Part shown: piece by piece, positions 1-8,396 of the stretch | Layout of the letters: every line of letters starts with the position of its first letter | Numbering within the stretch: position 1 is the first letter of the stretch | Source of the DNA: Micromonospora ferruginea | Lineage (GTDB): Bacteria; Actinomycetota; Actinomycetes; Mycobacteriales; Micromonosporaceae | Assembly (NCBI RefSeq): GCF_013694245.2 | Contig: NZ_CP059322.2 | Coordinates: 4,285,001 to 4,349,000, forward strand | Direction: 5' to 3' | Length of the DNA stretch: 64,000 nucleotides | Translations under genes and position numbers: made by a program | The notes under the pieces: generated by a model | Seen by the model: the letters and a program-made list of their open reading frames with translations, nothing else | Told to the model about the DNA's origin: nothing | The model's database searches: none

Positions 1-705
1 GCCATGCCGTTGGCCGCGCCGACCATCTGCCGGCAGGAGTGCGTCGCCGCCGGGGCCGACCTGCGGCTGGTCGACGGCCTGATCGGGGACGCCGGCCGGG
101 AGATCGCCGCGCTGGTGGCCGACTCGGGCGGGCGGGTCTTCGACGCCGGCACGCTGCGCGAGCCCTACCGGCTGGAGGGCAAGAAGACGATGGGCTACGA
201 GATCGTCGAGCAGCTCGGCTGGCAGGTGCCCGACGTGATCATCTATCCGACGGGCGGCGGCGTCGGGCTGATCGGCATCCACAAGGCACTGCACGAGCTG
301 CGCGAGCTGGGCTGGGTGGAGGACCGGCTGCCCCGGCTGGTGGCGGTGCAGTCGACCGGCTGCGCGCCGATCGTGCGCGCGTTCGCGGCCGGCGAGGCGC
401 GGGCCACCCCGTGGGTGGACGCGCACACCGTCGCGTTCGGCATCACCGTGCCCGCCCCGCTCGGCGACGAGCTGATCCTGACCGCGCTGCGGGAGAGTTC
501 CGGCACCGCGATCGCGGTGGACGACGCGGAGATCGTCGCCGACCTGCGCGACTTCGCCGCCCGGGAGGGGCTGCTGCTCTGCCCGGAGGGCGCGGCCTGC
601 CTGACCGCGGCCCGGCACCTGCGCGCGGGTGGCTGGATCCGGCCCGGGGAGCGGGTCGTCGTGCTCAACACCGGCGCCGGCATCAAGTACCCCGGCCTGG
701 TGTAA
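1..705 (+). CDS. Threonine synthase, C-terminal part (5' end outside window)
   Basis: The reading frame is open from the first base, so the start and the PLP-lysine region lie upstream. The visible 235 residues match the C-terminal half of fold-type II PLP enzymes of the threonine synthase class (O-phosphohomoserine to threonine). A glycine-rich phosphate-binding loop (YPTGGGVGLIG) sits near residue 83, and the C-terminal stretch NTGAGIKYPG is typical of threonine synthases. Other PLP lyases of this fold cannot be fully excluded without the N-terminus. The gene ends at TAA, directly against a Micromonospora-type repeat, and converges with the cupin gene on the minus strand. Confidence 0.8.
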   Translation, partial: AMPLAAPTICRQECVAAGADLRLVDGLIGDAGREIAALVADSGGRVFDAGTLREPYRLEGKKTMGYEIVEQLGWQVPDVIIYPTGGGVGLIGIHKALHELRELGWVEDRLPRLVAVQSTGCAPIVRAFAAGEARATPWVDAHTVAFGITVPAPLGDELILTALRESSGTAIAVDDAEIVADLRDFAAREGLLLCPEGAACLTAARHLRAGGWIRPGERVVVLNTGAGIKYPGLV

Positions 706-756
706 GGAAGGGCCCCCGCTTAACGCCTCCGGCATGGCAGGGGCCCCTTCTTAACA
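706..756 (+). repeat. GGGGCCCC/CTTAAC intergenic repeat, copy 1
   Basis: About 50 bp with two direct half-units, each a GGGCCCC core followed by a CTTAAC-type hexamer, separated by about 15 bp. The same design recurs near 49.86, 54.78 and 57.13 kb. The G/C cores are self-complementary, so RNA from either strand would form a strong hairpin. Here it lies between two convergent genes and could act as a bidirectional terminator, though other copies are placed differently. Confidence 0.8.
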
Positions 757-764
757 ACGCGCGC

Positions 765-1157
765 TCAGGACGTGGGCGGCTCGTCCTCGCCGGCCTCCTC
801 GGCGGCGTCCGCCTCCTCCTTCGTCTTGTGCACCGCGCCGTCGGCGTGCTCCGGCGGGCCGTAGACGGTGTAGAGCACCAGCGGGTTCGGCCCGGTGTTG
901 ACGAAGTTGTGCTTCGTGCCCGACGGCACGACCACCAGGTCGCCGGCGACGACGTCCTTCTTCTCGCCCGCCACCCGCGCCTCGCCGGTGCCGCTGACGA
1001 ACGTGAGGATCTGGTCGATGCCCTCGTGCACCTCCTCGCCGATCTCGCCGCCCGGCGGGATGGTCATGATGACCAGCTGGGTGTGCTCCCCGGTCCAGAG
1101 CACGCGGCGGAAGTCGGGACTCTTCTCGGCGACGGTCGCGATCGTGAAATGCTCCAT
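765..1157 (-). CDS. Single-domain cupin protein
   Basis: A 130-residue protein starting at the ATG MEHFTIATVAEKS; upstream in-frame codons lack a convincing ribosome site. It carries a small RmlC-like cupin fold: residues ~35-60 hold a GxEIGEEVHEGIDQ motif (metal-ligand pattern with E and H) and residues ~80-100 hold GDLVVVPSGTKHNFVN (second cupin motif with H). The C-terminus is a charged, Glu/Asp-rich tail. It is presumably a metal-binding cytosolic enzyme or sensor of unknown substrate. It converges on threonine synthase across the repeat element. Confidence 0.8.
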   Translation of the reverse strand: MEHFTIATVAEKSPDFRRVLWTGEHTQLVIMTIPPGGEIGEEVHEGIDQILTFVSGTGEARVAGEKKDVVAGDLVVVPSGTKHNFVNTGPNPLVLYTVYGPPEHADGAVHKTKEEADAAEEAGEDEPPTS

Positions 1158-1401
1158 GGCCCGCTCATACCCCGATCGCGCGTCCGCCACGCCGGGAGTG
1201 GCAGATGGTGGAATTCCCCACCGCGAGGGGGTTTGACCGCGCCGGGAACGGGCATCTGCAGCCGACAAGACCGGTGCGGGACAGGCCGGTCGAGCCAGGT
1301 CCCCGCTGACGTACCGCCGTACGGCTGCGCCGGTGGGAGACGGCCAGAGCGCGGCGACGTGACGACCCCCGGGTCGTGCGGCGCCGTGCGCTCGTTGGCG
1401 G

Positions 1402-1806
1402 TCAGGCGAGCACGGCCAGGTGGAACGGGCGGTCCACGTGCCCGCCCGCGGCGTGCGTCTCGACGAAGACCGCGTTGGCGATCCCGGCGCGGGGCGCCAC
1501 CGTGACGGTCCCCTGCTGCGCCAGCCCGCCGCCGCCGGCCGGGCCCACCGTCCCGACGTACGCGGCCCGAGCCACGTCCTGGTCGAAGGCGACCTGGTAC
1601 ATCCCGGCGGCGAGCCGGGTGGACGAGGTGGCGCCGAGGCCGCGGACCAGGGTGCCGTTCGCGTCGACCACGGCGAACAGCACGCGGGCGGTCGTCGGCA
1701 GCCCGGCCGGCGAGTACGAGTTGATCTCGGTGTCGACGCGCGCCGCCTCGTGCGCGCTCGGGGCGGGCTGACCGGTCGCTCCCCTCCTCGGTCTGGGGCT
1801 GGGCAT
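1402..1806 (-). CDS. Hypothetical protein with beta-rich core
   Basis: 134 residues from an ATG preceded by a GGAGAG ribosome site. There is no signal peptide. After a Pro/Arg-rich N-terminus (residues 1-20), the rest alternates short hydrophobic strands with glycine turns (VLFAVVDANGTLVRG, QVAFDQDVARAAYVGTVG), suggesting a small all-beta fold. I do not recognise the family. It lies downstream of a minus-strand secreted protein gene, separated by 166 bp that include a short inverted repeat, so it probably has its own promoter. Confidence 0.6.
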   Translation of the reverse strand: MPSPRPRRGATGQPAPSAHEAARVDTEINSYSPAGLPTTARVLFAVVDANGTLVRGLGATSSTRLAAGMYQVAFDQDVARAAYVGTVGPAGGGGLAQQGTVTVAPRAGIANAVFVETHAAGGHVDRPFHLAVLA

Positions 1807-1928
1807 GGTGATCCTCTCTCCCACCGGTACGCCGGCAGGAGGCGTTCGTGGTGCGTCCCGGCGATCAGCGGCGATCACTCTGCTGCTTCGACGCTATGTC
1901 GACACGCCGCCCGCCAACCAGCGACAGC

Positions 1929-1948
1929 ACTGTCCGATCAAGGACAGT
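1929..1948. promoter_or_regulatory. 7-bp inverted repeat, possible operator or terminator
   Basis: ACTGTCC and GGACAGT are perfect arms with a 6-nt spacer, lying between two minus-strand genes. It is 123 bp upstream of the start at 1806 and 25 bp beyond the stop of the upstream gene, so either role is possible. Confidence 0.35.
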
Positions 1949-1972
1949 AGACGGCTCTGAGCTGGGAAAACG

Positions 1973-2431
1973 TCAATCCTTGACATCGTTGACCGGCACC
2001 GCGTCGCGGCAGCGCAGCCGAAGCTCGTACTCCTGGTCGTCGCCGACGAACCGCACCTCGACGTGGTCGTCGGGCCCGAGGTCCGCGTGCTTCGTCCGAT
2101 ATCCGGGCGTCGGCGACGACGTCACCACGCGGACGCCGCCGGGCCCGCACTCCGCGAGCACGCTGCCGCCGGGCGTCGTGAAACCACGTTGGGCGCCGGT
2201 CGGCGACGCCGCCCCGGTGCCGGCCGGCGTCCCGGTCGGGCTCGCGGCCGTGCCGCTCGGCCCCGCCTCGGGTACGGCGAGCGCCCGGGCCACGTCCTGC
2301 TCGGTGCGTACCCCGCCGGCCGTGCCGGTGATGTCCGCGCCCACCAGGTCGATGGCGGCCAGCCCGACGAGCGTCGCCGCGGCGGTCGTGGCCAGCCAGC
2401 CGGTCACGGCGAGGAGGGTACGGCGGTCCAT
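1973..2431 (-). CDS. Secreted or membrane-anchored hypothetical protein
   Basis: 152 residues. Residues 1-33 form an N-terminal hydrophobic segment with two leading arginines (MDRRTLLAVTG...), either a signal anchor or an uncleaved TM. Next is a Ser/Thr/Pro/Gly-rich linker (~55-80), then a compact C-terminal domain (~85-150) with two cysteines (AECGPG and RLRCRDA) that could form a disulfide outside the cell. I do not recognise the family. It is divergent from the response regulator at 2528, so the 96-bp gap probably holds promoters for both. It may belong to the stimulon of that two-component system, but that is inference. Confidence 0.6.
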   Translation of the reverse strand: MDRRTLLAVTGWLATTAAATLVGLAAIDLVGADITGTAGGVRTEQDVARALAVPEAGPSGTAASPTGTPAGTGAASPTGAQRGFTTPGGSVLAECGPGGVRVVTSSPTPGYRTKHADLGPDDHVEVRFVGDDQEYELRLRCRDAVPVNDVKD

Positions 2432-2527
2432 GCCCCCGAGTCTGCCCCGCGACCGGGTTGGGCGGGGCGTAGGGCGACGCTAAGGTCCGGTTAAGGGGCC
2501 CGGCCGACCGCCCGGGCAGCGGCTATC

Positions 2528-3229
2528 GTGCCTTGCGTGGCGCGCCTGCTGCTCATCGAGGACGACCTGGCCATCCGCACCCCGCTGCTGCGGGCCCTCC
2601 GGGAGTACGGGCACGCGGTGGCGGCCGCGTCCACCGCCCTGGACGGGCTGCGCGACGCCCTGGACGACCGACCCGACCTGGTCGTGCTCGACCTGGGACT
2701 GCCCGATCTGGACGGTGGCGAGCTGCTGCGGATGCTGCGCGCGGTGAGCACGGTGCCGGTGGTGGTGGCGACCGCCCGCGACGACGAGGTCGAGATCGTC
2801 CGGCTGCTCGACGCGGGCGCCGACGACTACCTGGTGAAGCCGTTCACCGCCGCGCAACTGGACGCGCGGGTCCGGGCCGTGCTGCGCCGCTCGGCCACCG
2901 GCGGCGCGACGGAGACGGCGCTCGTGGTCGGCGGGCTGCGGATCGACCCGCGGGCGCGTCAGGTCACGCTCGACGGGGTGCCGGTGGAGCTGACCCCCCG
3001 CGAGTTCGACCTGCTGCACCACCTCGCCGGCCGGCCCGGCCAGGTGGTCACCAAGCGGGAGCTGCTGACCGAGGTGTGGCGGATCCCGTACGGCGGGGCC
3101 GACAAGACGGTCGACGTGCACCTGTCCTGGCTGCGCCGCAAGCTCGGCGAGAACGCCCAGGCGCCGCGCTACCTGCACACCGTGCGCGGGGTCGGGGTGC
3201 GGCTCGACGCGCCGGGGCTCCAGCGGTGA
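2528..3229 (+). CDS. OmpR/PhoB-family response regulator
   Basis: 233 residues. Residues 1-120 form a receiver domain with the acidic pocket (IEDD), phospho-acceptor D55 in VVLDLGLPD, and the conserved lysine in DDYLVKPF. Residues ~135-230 form a winged-helix DNA-binding domain ending DVHLSWLRRKLGE and TVRGVGVRL. The start is GTG at 2528; an in-frame GTG at 2537 (VARLLLIEDD) is equally plausible. The stop overlaps the next start in a GTGA, giving translational coupling to the histidine kinase. It likely controls envelope genes, perhaps including the downstream PepSY gene. Confidence 0.93.
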   Translation: MPCVARLLLIEDDLAIRTPLLRALREYGHAVAAASTALDGLRDALDDRPDLVVLDLGLPDLDGGELLRMLRAVSTVPVVVATARDDEVEIVRLLDAGADDYLVKPFTAAQLDARVRAVLRRSATGGATETALVVGGLRIDPRARQVTLDGVPVELTPREFDLLHHLAGRPGQVVTKRELLTEVWRIPYGGADKTVDVHLSWLRRKLGENAQAPRYLHTVRGVGVRLDAPGLQR

Positions 3230-4497
3230 GGGGCCGGCTGACACTCCTGGTCGCGGCCGTCGGCGTGCTGGTCATGGTCGCGTTCCTGGTGCCGCTGGCC
3301 GTGCTGGTGCGTACCGTGGCCGCCGACCGCGCGACCGCCCGGGCCACCGCCGACGTGCAGCGCCTGGTGGCGGTGGTCGGCACCGCCGGCCCGGAGACGG
3401 TCCGGCTGACCGTGGACCAGTTCGCCACCGACACCGGCCGCGAGGTGAGCGTCTACCTGGCCGACGGGACGGTGCTCGGCGCGCCGGCCCCGCGTACCCC
3501 GGCGGTCACGCTGGCCGCCCGGGGGCAGAGCCTGACCGTCGAGTCCACCGCCGGTCGGGAGGTGGTGGTCGCGGTGCAGGGCCGGCCGGAGGGCACCGGC
3601 GTGATCCGTACCGTGGTCCGGCCGGCCGAGTTGAGCGCCGGCGTGACACGCGCCTGGTCGGTGCTGGCGCTGCTCGGCGCGCTGCTCGTGGTGGTGGGCC
3701 TCGTGGTCGCCGACCGGCTGGCCGGCACGCTGGTGCGGCCGATCTCGGCGCTCTCGGCCGTCTCCCACCGGTTGGCGAACGCCGAGCTGGACGCCCGCGT
3801 CGAGCCGGCCGGCCCGGCCGAGCTGCGGGAGGTGGCGGGCGCGTTGAACCATCTCGCCGCGCGGATCCAGGTCCTGTTGCGTGAGGAACGCGAGCAGGTG
3901 GCCGACCTGTCGCACCGGCTGCGTACCCCGTTGACCGTGCTCCGGCTGGAGGCCGAGTCGCTCCGCGACCCGGACGACGCCACCCGCCTGACCGCCGCCG
4001 TGGACGGCCTGGAACGGGCGGTCACCGGCGTGATCCGGCAGGCCCGGTGGCGCAGTACGGCCGCCGGGGGCAACTGCGACGCGGCCGAGGTGGTCGGCGA
4101 GCGGGTGACGTTCTGGTCGGTGCTCGCGGAGGACACCGGCCGGACCGTGACGCTCGACCTCGCGCCCGGCCCGCTCCCGGTCCGGTTGAACGGCGACGAG
4201 CTGGCCGCCGCGGTGGACGCGTTGCTGGGCAACGTGTTCGCCCACACGCCGGACGGCACCCCGTTCACGGTACGGCTGGCGGCGGAGGCGGACGAGGTGA
4301 CGCTGACCGTGGCCGACGAGGGCCCGGGCCTGCCACCCGAACCACCGCGCCGGGGCGTCAGCCGGGCCGGGTCGACCGGGCTGGGCCTGGACATCGCCGA
4401 GCGGGCCGCCGGCGCGGGCGGCGGCCGGCTGGAGTTGTCGTCCGGGCCCGGCGGCGGGGCCCGGGTGGTGCTCCGGCTCGCCGCCGCACCTGCCTGA
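3226..4497 (+). CDS. Sensor histidine kinase (HisKA type)
   Basis: 423 residues starting at GTG inside the regulator stop. Features in order: TM1 (~5-30); an extracytoplasmic sensor of ~110 residues; TM2 (~143-163); a HAMP domain (~165-215); a dimerisation/phosphoacceptor helix with His230 in DLSHRLRTPLT; an N-box at GNVFAH (N336); and G-boxes VADEGPGLP and TGLGLDIAE. All catalytic motifs are present. It should phosphorylate the preceding OmpR-type regulator in response to an unknown envelope signal. Confidence 0.93.
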   Translation: MRGRLTLLVAAVGVLVMVAFLVPLAVLVRTVAADRATARATADVQRLVAVVGTAGPETVRLTVDQFATDTGREVSVYLADGTVLGAPAPRTPAVTLAARGQSLTVESTAGREVVVAVQGRPEGTGVIRTVVRPAELSAGVTRAWSVLALLGALLVVVGLVVADRLAGTLVRPISALSAVSHRLANAELDARVEPAGPAELREVAGALNHLAARIQVLLREEREQVADLSHRLRTPLTVLRLEAESLRDPDDATRLTAAVDGLERAVTGVIRQARWRSTAAGGNCDAAEVVGERVTFWSVLAEDTGRTVTLDLAPGPLPVRLNGDELAAAVDALLGNVFAHTPDGTPFTVRLAAEADEVTLTVADEGPGLPPEPPRRGVSRAGSTGLGLDIAERAAGAGGGRLELSSGPGGGARVVLRLAAAPA

Positions 4498-4612
4498 CCC
4501 CAGCTCATCGGGCAACATCGACGTGGGACGGGGCCGGGCACGCGCGACCGTGTCCACTGCCTCCCTGACGCACCCACCGCGTTCCACCCACCAGCCGGCC
4601 GGCGACCGACGG

Positions 4613-4659
4613 GAACGCCACGGGTGTCAACAGCGCCCTGACACACCCGTGGCGTTCCA
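4613..4659 (+). terminator. Strong stem-loop after the two-component operon
   Basis: Perfect 16-bp arms 4613-4628 and 4644-4659 flank a 15-nt loop, about 115 bp after the kinase stop. No U-tract follows, as is usual in high-GC genomes. A degenerate direct copy of the right arm (CACCCACCGCGTTCCA) occurs about 73 bp upstream. Confidence 0.55.
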
Positions 4660-4769
4660 CTGACGGTACGGGTGGCTCAGCCCGCCTTAACCCGGCGTTG
4701 TCCCTCGGCTAGCGCGGCGCTGACCGTCCGGCGCGCATCGTCGTGGACAGGAACCGAGGAGAGGTGACG

Positions 4770-5537
4770 ATGATGCGACGTACTTCCCTGATGCTGGCGG
4801 CGGCCGGTGGCGTGGCCGTGTTGGCGGTGACCGGCGCGGCGCTCGGTGTGGCCGCGGCGGACCAGTCGAGCGGGCGGTCCGCCCCGGCCGCCGTGACGGT
4901 GGAGGACGACCCGGCCCGGGCCGGAGGCGACGACCCGGCCGGCACGACGTCCGGCGAGGACAACCCGGCCCGGTCGGCGAACGGGGGCGACGACAACCCG
5001 GCCCGGTCGGCGAACGGGCGCGACGACAACCCGGCCCGGTCGGCGAACGGGCGCGACGACAACCCGGCCCGGTCGGCGAACGGGCGCGAGGACAACCCGG
5101 CCCGGCACGGGGCGGCCGACGACGCCACGGCTCCGGCGAGCATGGGCGGCGAGGACAACCCGGCTCGACAGGGGCGCGACGACGACACCACCCCGGCGGC
5201 GGATCGGGCGGTGAGCCGGCAGCGGGCCGCCGAGGTGGCGCTGGCGCGGATCGGAGGCGGCCGGGTGAGCGAGATCGAGGCGGAGACCGAGCACGGCCGT
5301 CCGGCGTGGAGCGTCAAGGTGGTCCGCGACGGCTGGCGGCACGAGGTCAAGGTCGACCGGGGCACCGGCGCGGTGCTGGAGGTCGAGCGGCAGCGGGCCG
5401 GCACGGAGGACCGTGGCGGGCGCGACGACAGCGGCCGGGACGACCGCGCCGGCAGCGACGACCGGGGTGGGGACGACCACGGCCGGGACGACCGTGGCGA
5501 CGACCACGGCGGCGACCGGCACGGCGACGACGACTGA
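4770..5537 (+). CDS. Secreted PepSY-domain protein with tandem repeats
   Basis: 255 residues from an ATG preceded by GAGGAGAGG. Features in order: a signal peptide or anchor (1-30, ending GVAAA); an acidic region with four exact or near-exact 11-residue repeats of the type DDNPARSANGR (63-106), plus looser EDNPAR copies to ~133; a PepSY domain (~146-206, pattern AAEVALARIGGGRVSEIEAE); and a tail almost entirely of D, G, R and H (~211-255). PepSY domains bind or inhibit peptidases, or act as periplasmic modules; the acidic/His tail suggests metal binding (inference). It follows a two-component system, a common actinobacterial arrangement. Confidence 0.8.
   Translation: MMRRTSLMLAAAGGVAVLAVTGAALGVAAADQSSGRSAPAAVTVEDDPARAGGDDPAGTTSGEDNPARSANGGDDNPARSANGRDDNPARSANGRDDNPARSANGREDNPARHGAADDATAPASMGGEDNPARQGRDDDTTPAADRAVSRQRAAEVALARIGGGRVSEIEAETEHGRPAWSVKVVRDGWRHEVKVDRGTGAVLEVERQRAGTEDRGGRDDSGRDDRAGSDDRGGDDHGRDDRGDDHGGDRHGDDD
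4956..5087 (+). repeat. Four 33-bp in-frame tandem repeats
   Basis: Four 33-bp units inside the PepSY gene encode (D/E)DNPARSANG(R/G). They are nearly identical at the DNA level, which points to recent slippage or expansion. A partial fifth unit follows. Repeat number probably varies between strains. Confidence 0.85.
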
Positions 5538-5686
5538 CGGGAAGCGCCCGGGCGACGCGGCGACCCGGCGGACGCCGCGAGGACCGAGCGGGTGCCGACC
5601 GGCGCCGCGAGGGCTGAGCGGAAGCCACCCGGCGCCGCTACGACCGAGCGGGAGCCGAGCGGCGCCACGCCCAGGAGGACCAGGCC

Positions 5687-5723
5687 GGGGCCCGGGTGCG
5701 GAACGTCTCCGCACCCGGGCCCC
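5687..5723. terminator. Bidirectional terminator hairpin
   Basis: Perfect 15-bp stem (5687-5701 with 5709-5723) and a 7-nt loop, between the convergent PepSY gene and the expansin-like gene, whose stop is 5 bp away. The preceding ~150 bp hold imperfect direct repeats of GACCGAGCGG...GGCGCC and no convincing gene. Confidence 0.8.
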
Positions 5724-5727
5724 CGGT

Positions 5728-7101
5728 TCACCGCAGGGTGCAGCGCACCTCGGCGGGTGGCTGGTTGTCGCCCGAGACGACCAGGCCCCAACTGGTGACG
5801 CCGCCGGCCGCCAGCGCCCCGTTCCAGGCCGCGTTCGTGGCGGTCACCCGGGTGCCGGACTGGGCGGCGGTGGCGTTCCACGCGTTCACCAGCCGCTGCC
5901 CGCCGGCGAAGCCGACCTCGCTGCTCCAGCCGGCGGCGGCGGACGTACCGGTGTTGCGGACCGTCACCTCGGCCTGGAAGCCGCCGGCCCACGCGCCGGT
6001 GACCGTCCAGGTCGCCGCGCACCCCGCGCCGGACGGCGGGGTGCCGGTGGGGCTCGGCGAGGCGGTCGGGCTCGGCGAGGCGGTCGGGCTCGGCGAGGCG
6101 GTCGGGCTCGGCGAGGCGGTCGGGCTCGCCGAGGCGGTCGGGCTGGGCGAGCCGGTCGGGCCGTCCGAGGTGGTGTAGGCGACCGGCGTGTACGCGGCCG
6201 AGCAGGTGCCGCCGCACGCGGCCGGCAGCGCGAACCGGTACGTCCGGCCGCCGTTGACGAGCGCGCCGGTGACGTCCCGCACCCGGATCTGGAAGTCGGT
6301 CCCGCCCGCGGCGGTGGCGCCCAGGATGTACGACTGGCCCATGTCGCTGTTCATGGTGGCGGTCCGCCAGACCCCGTCGGCCAGGTACTCCACGCCGTGG
6401 ATGCCGTTGGCCAGGTGGGAGACGGCGATGGCCGGCCAGTAGCGTTGCGCGCCCCGCAGGAACGCGATCCGGATGTCGCCGGAGTAGTCCGGCGCCGGCA
6501 CGAACGACCAGGAGACCCGCCGGTTGTTCCAGTGGTTCGGGTAGAGGTCACCGACCGGGACGCCACCGCGCGCGAACCGGTTCAACGACGCGGTGGACAG
6601 GTCCAGGTGGTTGCGGTCGTCCCGGCACCAGGCGTTGCCGTCGCCGCAGGAGTCGGCGACCACCATGGTCAGCGTGGCGCCGTTGTAGCCGTCGGCGACC
6701 CAGGAGCCGTTGCGGCAGAACGGCTGCCCCGGCGCGCCGTCGTTCGTGCCGGTGCAGCGGTCGCCGATGGTGACCCGGACGAACCGGCCGCAGTTGAGAC
6801 CGTTGTTCCACAGGCCGACCTTGTCCGCCTGGGCCGGCGGCAGCGGCCGGACCGGATAGGACGTGTAGTCGCCGGGCAGGTCGTAGACGTTGAGCGCGAC
6901 GAAGTCCGCTGCGTCCAGTTCGGACTGTGGCAGGCCGCACCCGCCGTACGGGGAGCCGAGGCCGTCGAAGTGGGTGGCGTTGCCGGTGACCGGCGCGGGC
7001 GGGTCGTCGACCGCGAGCGCGGGCAACTGGCCGGCGACGAGCAGCGCGGCCGCCCCGGCGGCCAGGGCCGCGACGAGCCGGAGTCGGGAGTGCGGGGTCA
7101 T
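5728..7101 (-). CDS. Secreted expansin-like protein with C-terminal CBM2
   Basis: 457 residues. Features in order: a signal peptide (1-30, ending LPALA); a GH45-like double-psi beta-barrel (~41-182) with the expansin landmarks ATHFDG, NCGRFVRV, ADSC and HLDLS; a second beta-sandwich domain (~183-295) with exposed aromatics; a linker of repeated SPSPTA units (~316-354); and a family 2 carbohydrate-binding module (~361-457) with CAATWTVTGAW and conserved tryptophans. Bacterial expansins loosen plant or cellulosic walls without hydrolysis; the CBM2 would tether it to cellulose or chitin. The linker is coded by 18-bp tandem repeats at about 6050-6150. It is divergent from the beta-family gene. 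Confidence 0.82.
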   Translation of the reverse strand: MTPHSRLRLVAALAAGAAALLVAGQLPALAVDDPPAPVTGNATHFDGLGSPYGGCGLPQSELDAADFVALNVYDLPGDYTSYPVRPLPPAQADKVGLWNNGLNCGRFVRVTIGDRCTGTNDGAPGQPFCRNGSWVADGYNGATLTMVVADSCGDGNAWCRDDRNHLDLSTASLNRFARGGVPVGDLYPNHWNNRRVSWSFVPAPDYSGDIRIAFLRGAQRYWPAIAVSHLANGIHGVEYLADGVWRTATMNSDMGQSYILGATAAGGTDFQIRVRDVTGALVNGGRTYRFALPAACGGTCSAAYTPVAYTTSDGPTGSPSPTASASPTASPSPTASPSPTASPSPTASPSPTGTPPSGAGCAATWTVTGAWAGGFQAEVTVRNTGTSAAAGWSSEVGFAGGQRLVNAWNATAAQSGTRVTATNAAWNGALAAGGVTSWGLVVSGDNQPPAEVRCTLR

Positions 7102-7291
7102 GGTTCGGCCTTCCGGGCGGGCCGGCCCGGGGCACGGGTCGGCTCAGGGGGTGGTCATGGTTGCCCGTCCATGCCCGGCGGTGCCCGCGCAGACCATGCC
7201 ACCACCGCGGCGCGCGGCCTGTCAATCGCGTCTCCGGTCATTCGGACCGACGCGATGGTGACGGAGAGCGATCGAGTCGCTACATTGAAGT

Positions 7292-8395
7292 ATGGTGTCC
7301 GCACCCGGCGGCCGACCGCCGGAACCGGTCTACCGTCCCGTGCTGGCCGCGCGCCGGGGCGAACTGGAAGCCCTGACCCACCTCGACGACACCGCCGTCG
7401 GCCTGCTCGCGCCGATCCTCGACGTCACCTCGGACGATCCGGGCACGCCGGAGGCGCTGGGGCGGCTCCCCGCCGGCATCCTGCCCGCCGTCGACGCGTC
7501 GGCGCTGCCGGACGGGCCGGAACACGATCCGGTCCGCTGGGGCGTACCGCTGGTGCCGGTGATCGGGCTCGCGGAGAGTGACCGGCGGCTGGCGGCCCAC
7601 GGCGCCGCCGCGCGGGCCTGGGCGGGCCGGGCGGTGGTCCGGCTGCGGACCGGCCCGGACCGCGCCGGGCCGGACGCCACCACCGCCGCGGCGGAGCGGG
7701 TGTGGCGGTCGACCGGGCTGGTGCCGGAGCAGTGCGACCTGCTGCTGGACGCGGGGGACGTGTGCTGCCCGGCGGACGTCCGGCTGGCCGAGCCGCGGGT
7801 GCGGCGCGCGGCCCAGTGGGCCCGCCGGCACGCCTGGCGGTCGGTGACCGTGGCGGCGGGCGGGATGCCGCCGACGCTGTCCCGGCTTCCCACCGACGAG
7901 CCGGTCCGCCTGGATCGCTACGACTGGTCGCTCTGGCAGCGCCTGGCCGACCTGCGGCTCGGCTACGGGGACTACGGGGTGGGTTGCGCGGTGCGCGGCG
8001 CGGACGCGCCGGGCGACCGGCTGCCGACGCTGCGCTGGGCGGCGGACGGCGCGTGGTGGGTCTACCGCTGGGCCCGGCGGGGCGGGCGGGGCGACGAGCG
8101 CCTCGCCGACCTGTGCCGCACGCTGGTGTCCGCCCCGCACTGGCCGGCGGCCGGGGCGGGTTTCTCCTGGGGCGACCACGAGGTGCTGCGCCGGGCCCGG
8201 CGCGGCGCGGGCGCCGGATCGGAGGCCTCCTGGATCGCCTGGAGCACCTCGCACCACCTGGCGCACGTGCTGGCCACGCTGGCCCGACCGGACCGCGAGC
8301 AGCGTGGCGGCTCGTGGTGGGCCGACCAGGACGCCCCGGCGTGGGGACGCGCCGGCCGGCCGCAGCGCGGCGGGGAGTCCCGCCGCGCCGGCTGA
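7292..8395 (+). CDS. Beta-family protein (T4 beta-like, uncertain)
   Basis: 367 residues, cytosolic. The N-terminus (YRPVLAARRGELEAL...LLAPILDV) follows the pattern of proteins annotated as the beta family after a phage T4 protein; members occur sporadically in bacteria and their biochemistry is poorly defined. Repeated V-x-R-L and P-x-I segments suggest a TIM-barrel-like core. The ATG at 7292 has no clear ribosome site, but a TACATT hexamer lies 6 bp upstream, so the mRNA may be leaderless. The last ~40 residues are Arg/Gly-rich. Assignment is by pattern only. Confidence 0.65.
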   Translation: MVSAPGGRPPEPVYRPVLAARRGELEALTHLDDTAVGLLAPILDVTSDDPGTPEALGRLPAGILPAVDASALPDGPEHDPVRWGVPLVPVIGLAESDRRLAAHGAAARAWAGRAVVRLRTGPDRAGPDATTAAAERVWRSTGLVPEQCDLLLDAGDVCCPADVRLAEPRVRRAAQWARRHAWRSVTVAAGGMPPTLSRLPTDEPVRLDRYDWSLWQRLADLRLGYGDYGVGCAVRGADAPGDRLPTLRWAADGAWWVYRWARRGGRGDERLADLCRTLVSAPHWPAAGAGFSWGDHEVLRRARRGAGAGSEASWIAWSTSHHLAHVLATLARPDREQRGGSWWADQDAPAWGRAGRPQRGGESRRAG

Positions 8396-8396
8396 G

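Noticed and set aside
39..1505. Long open frame across threonine synthase and the cupin
   Set aside because: Arg/Ala-rich frame with no recognisable domain, crossing a repeat and two real genes.
4956..5087. 33-bp repeats as CRISPR
   Set aside because: Units are contiguous, without unique spacers, and in frame within a PepSY gene.
6050..6150. Regular 18-bp repeats as a CRISPR array
   Set aside because: No spacers; they code the SPSPTA linker of the expansin-like protein.
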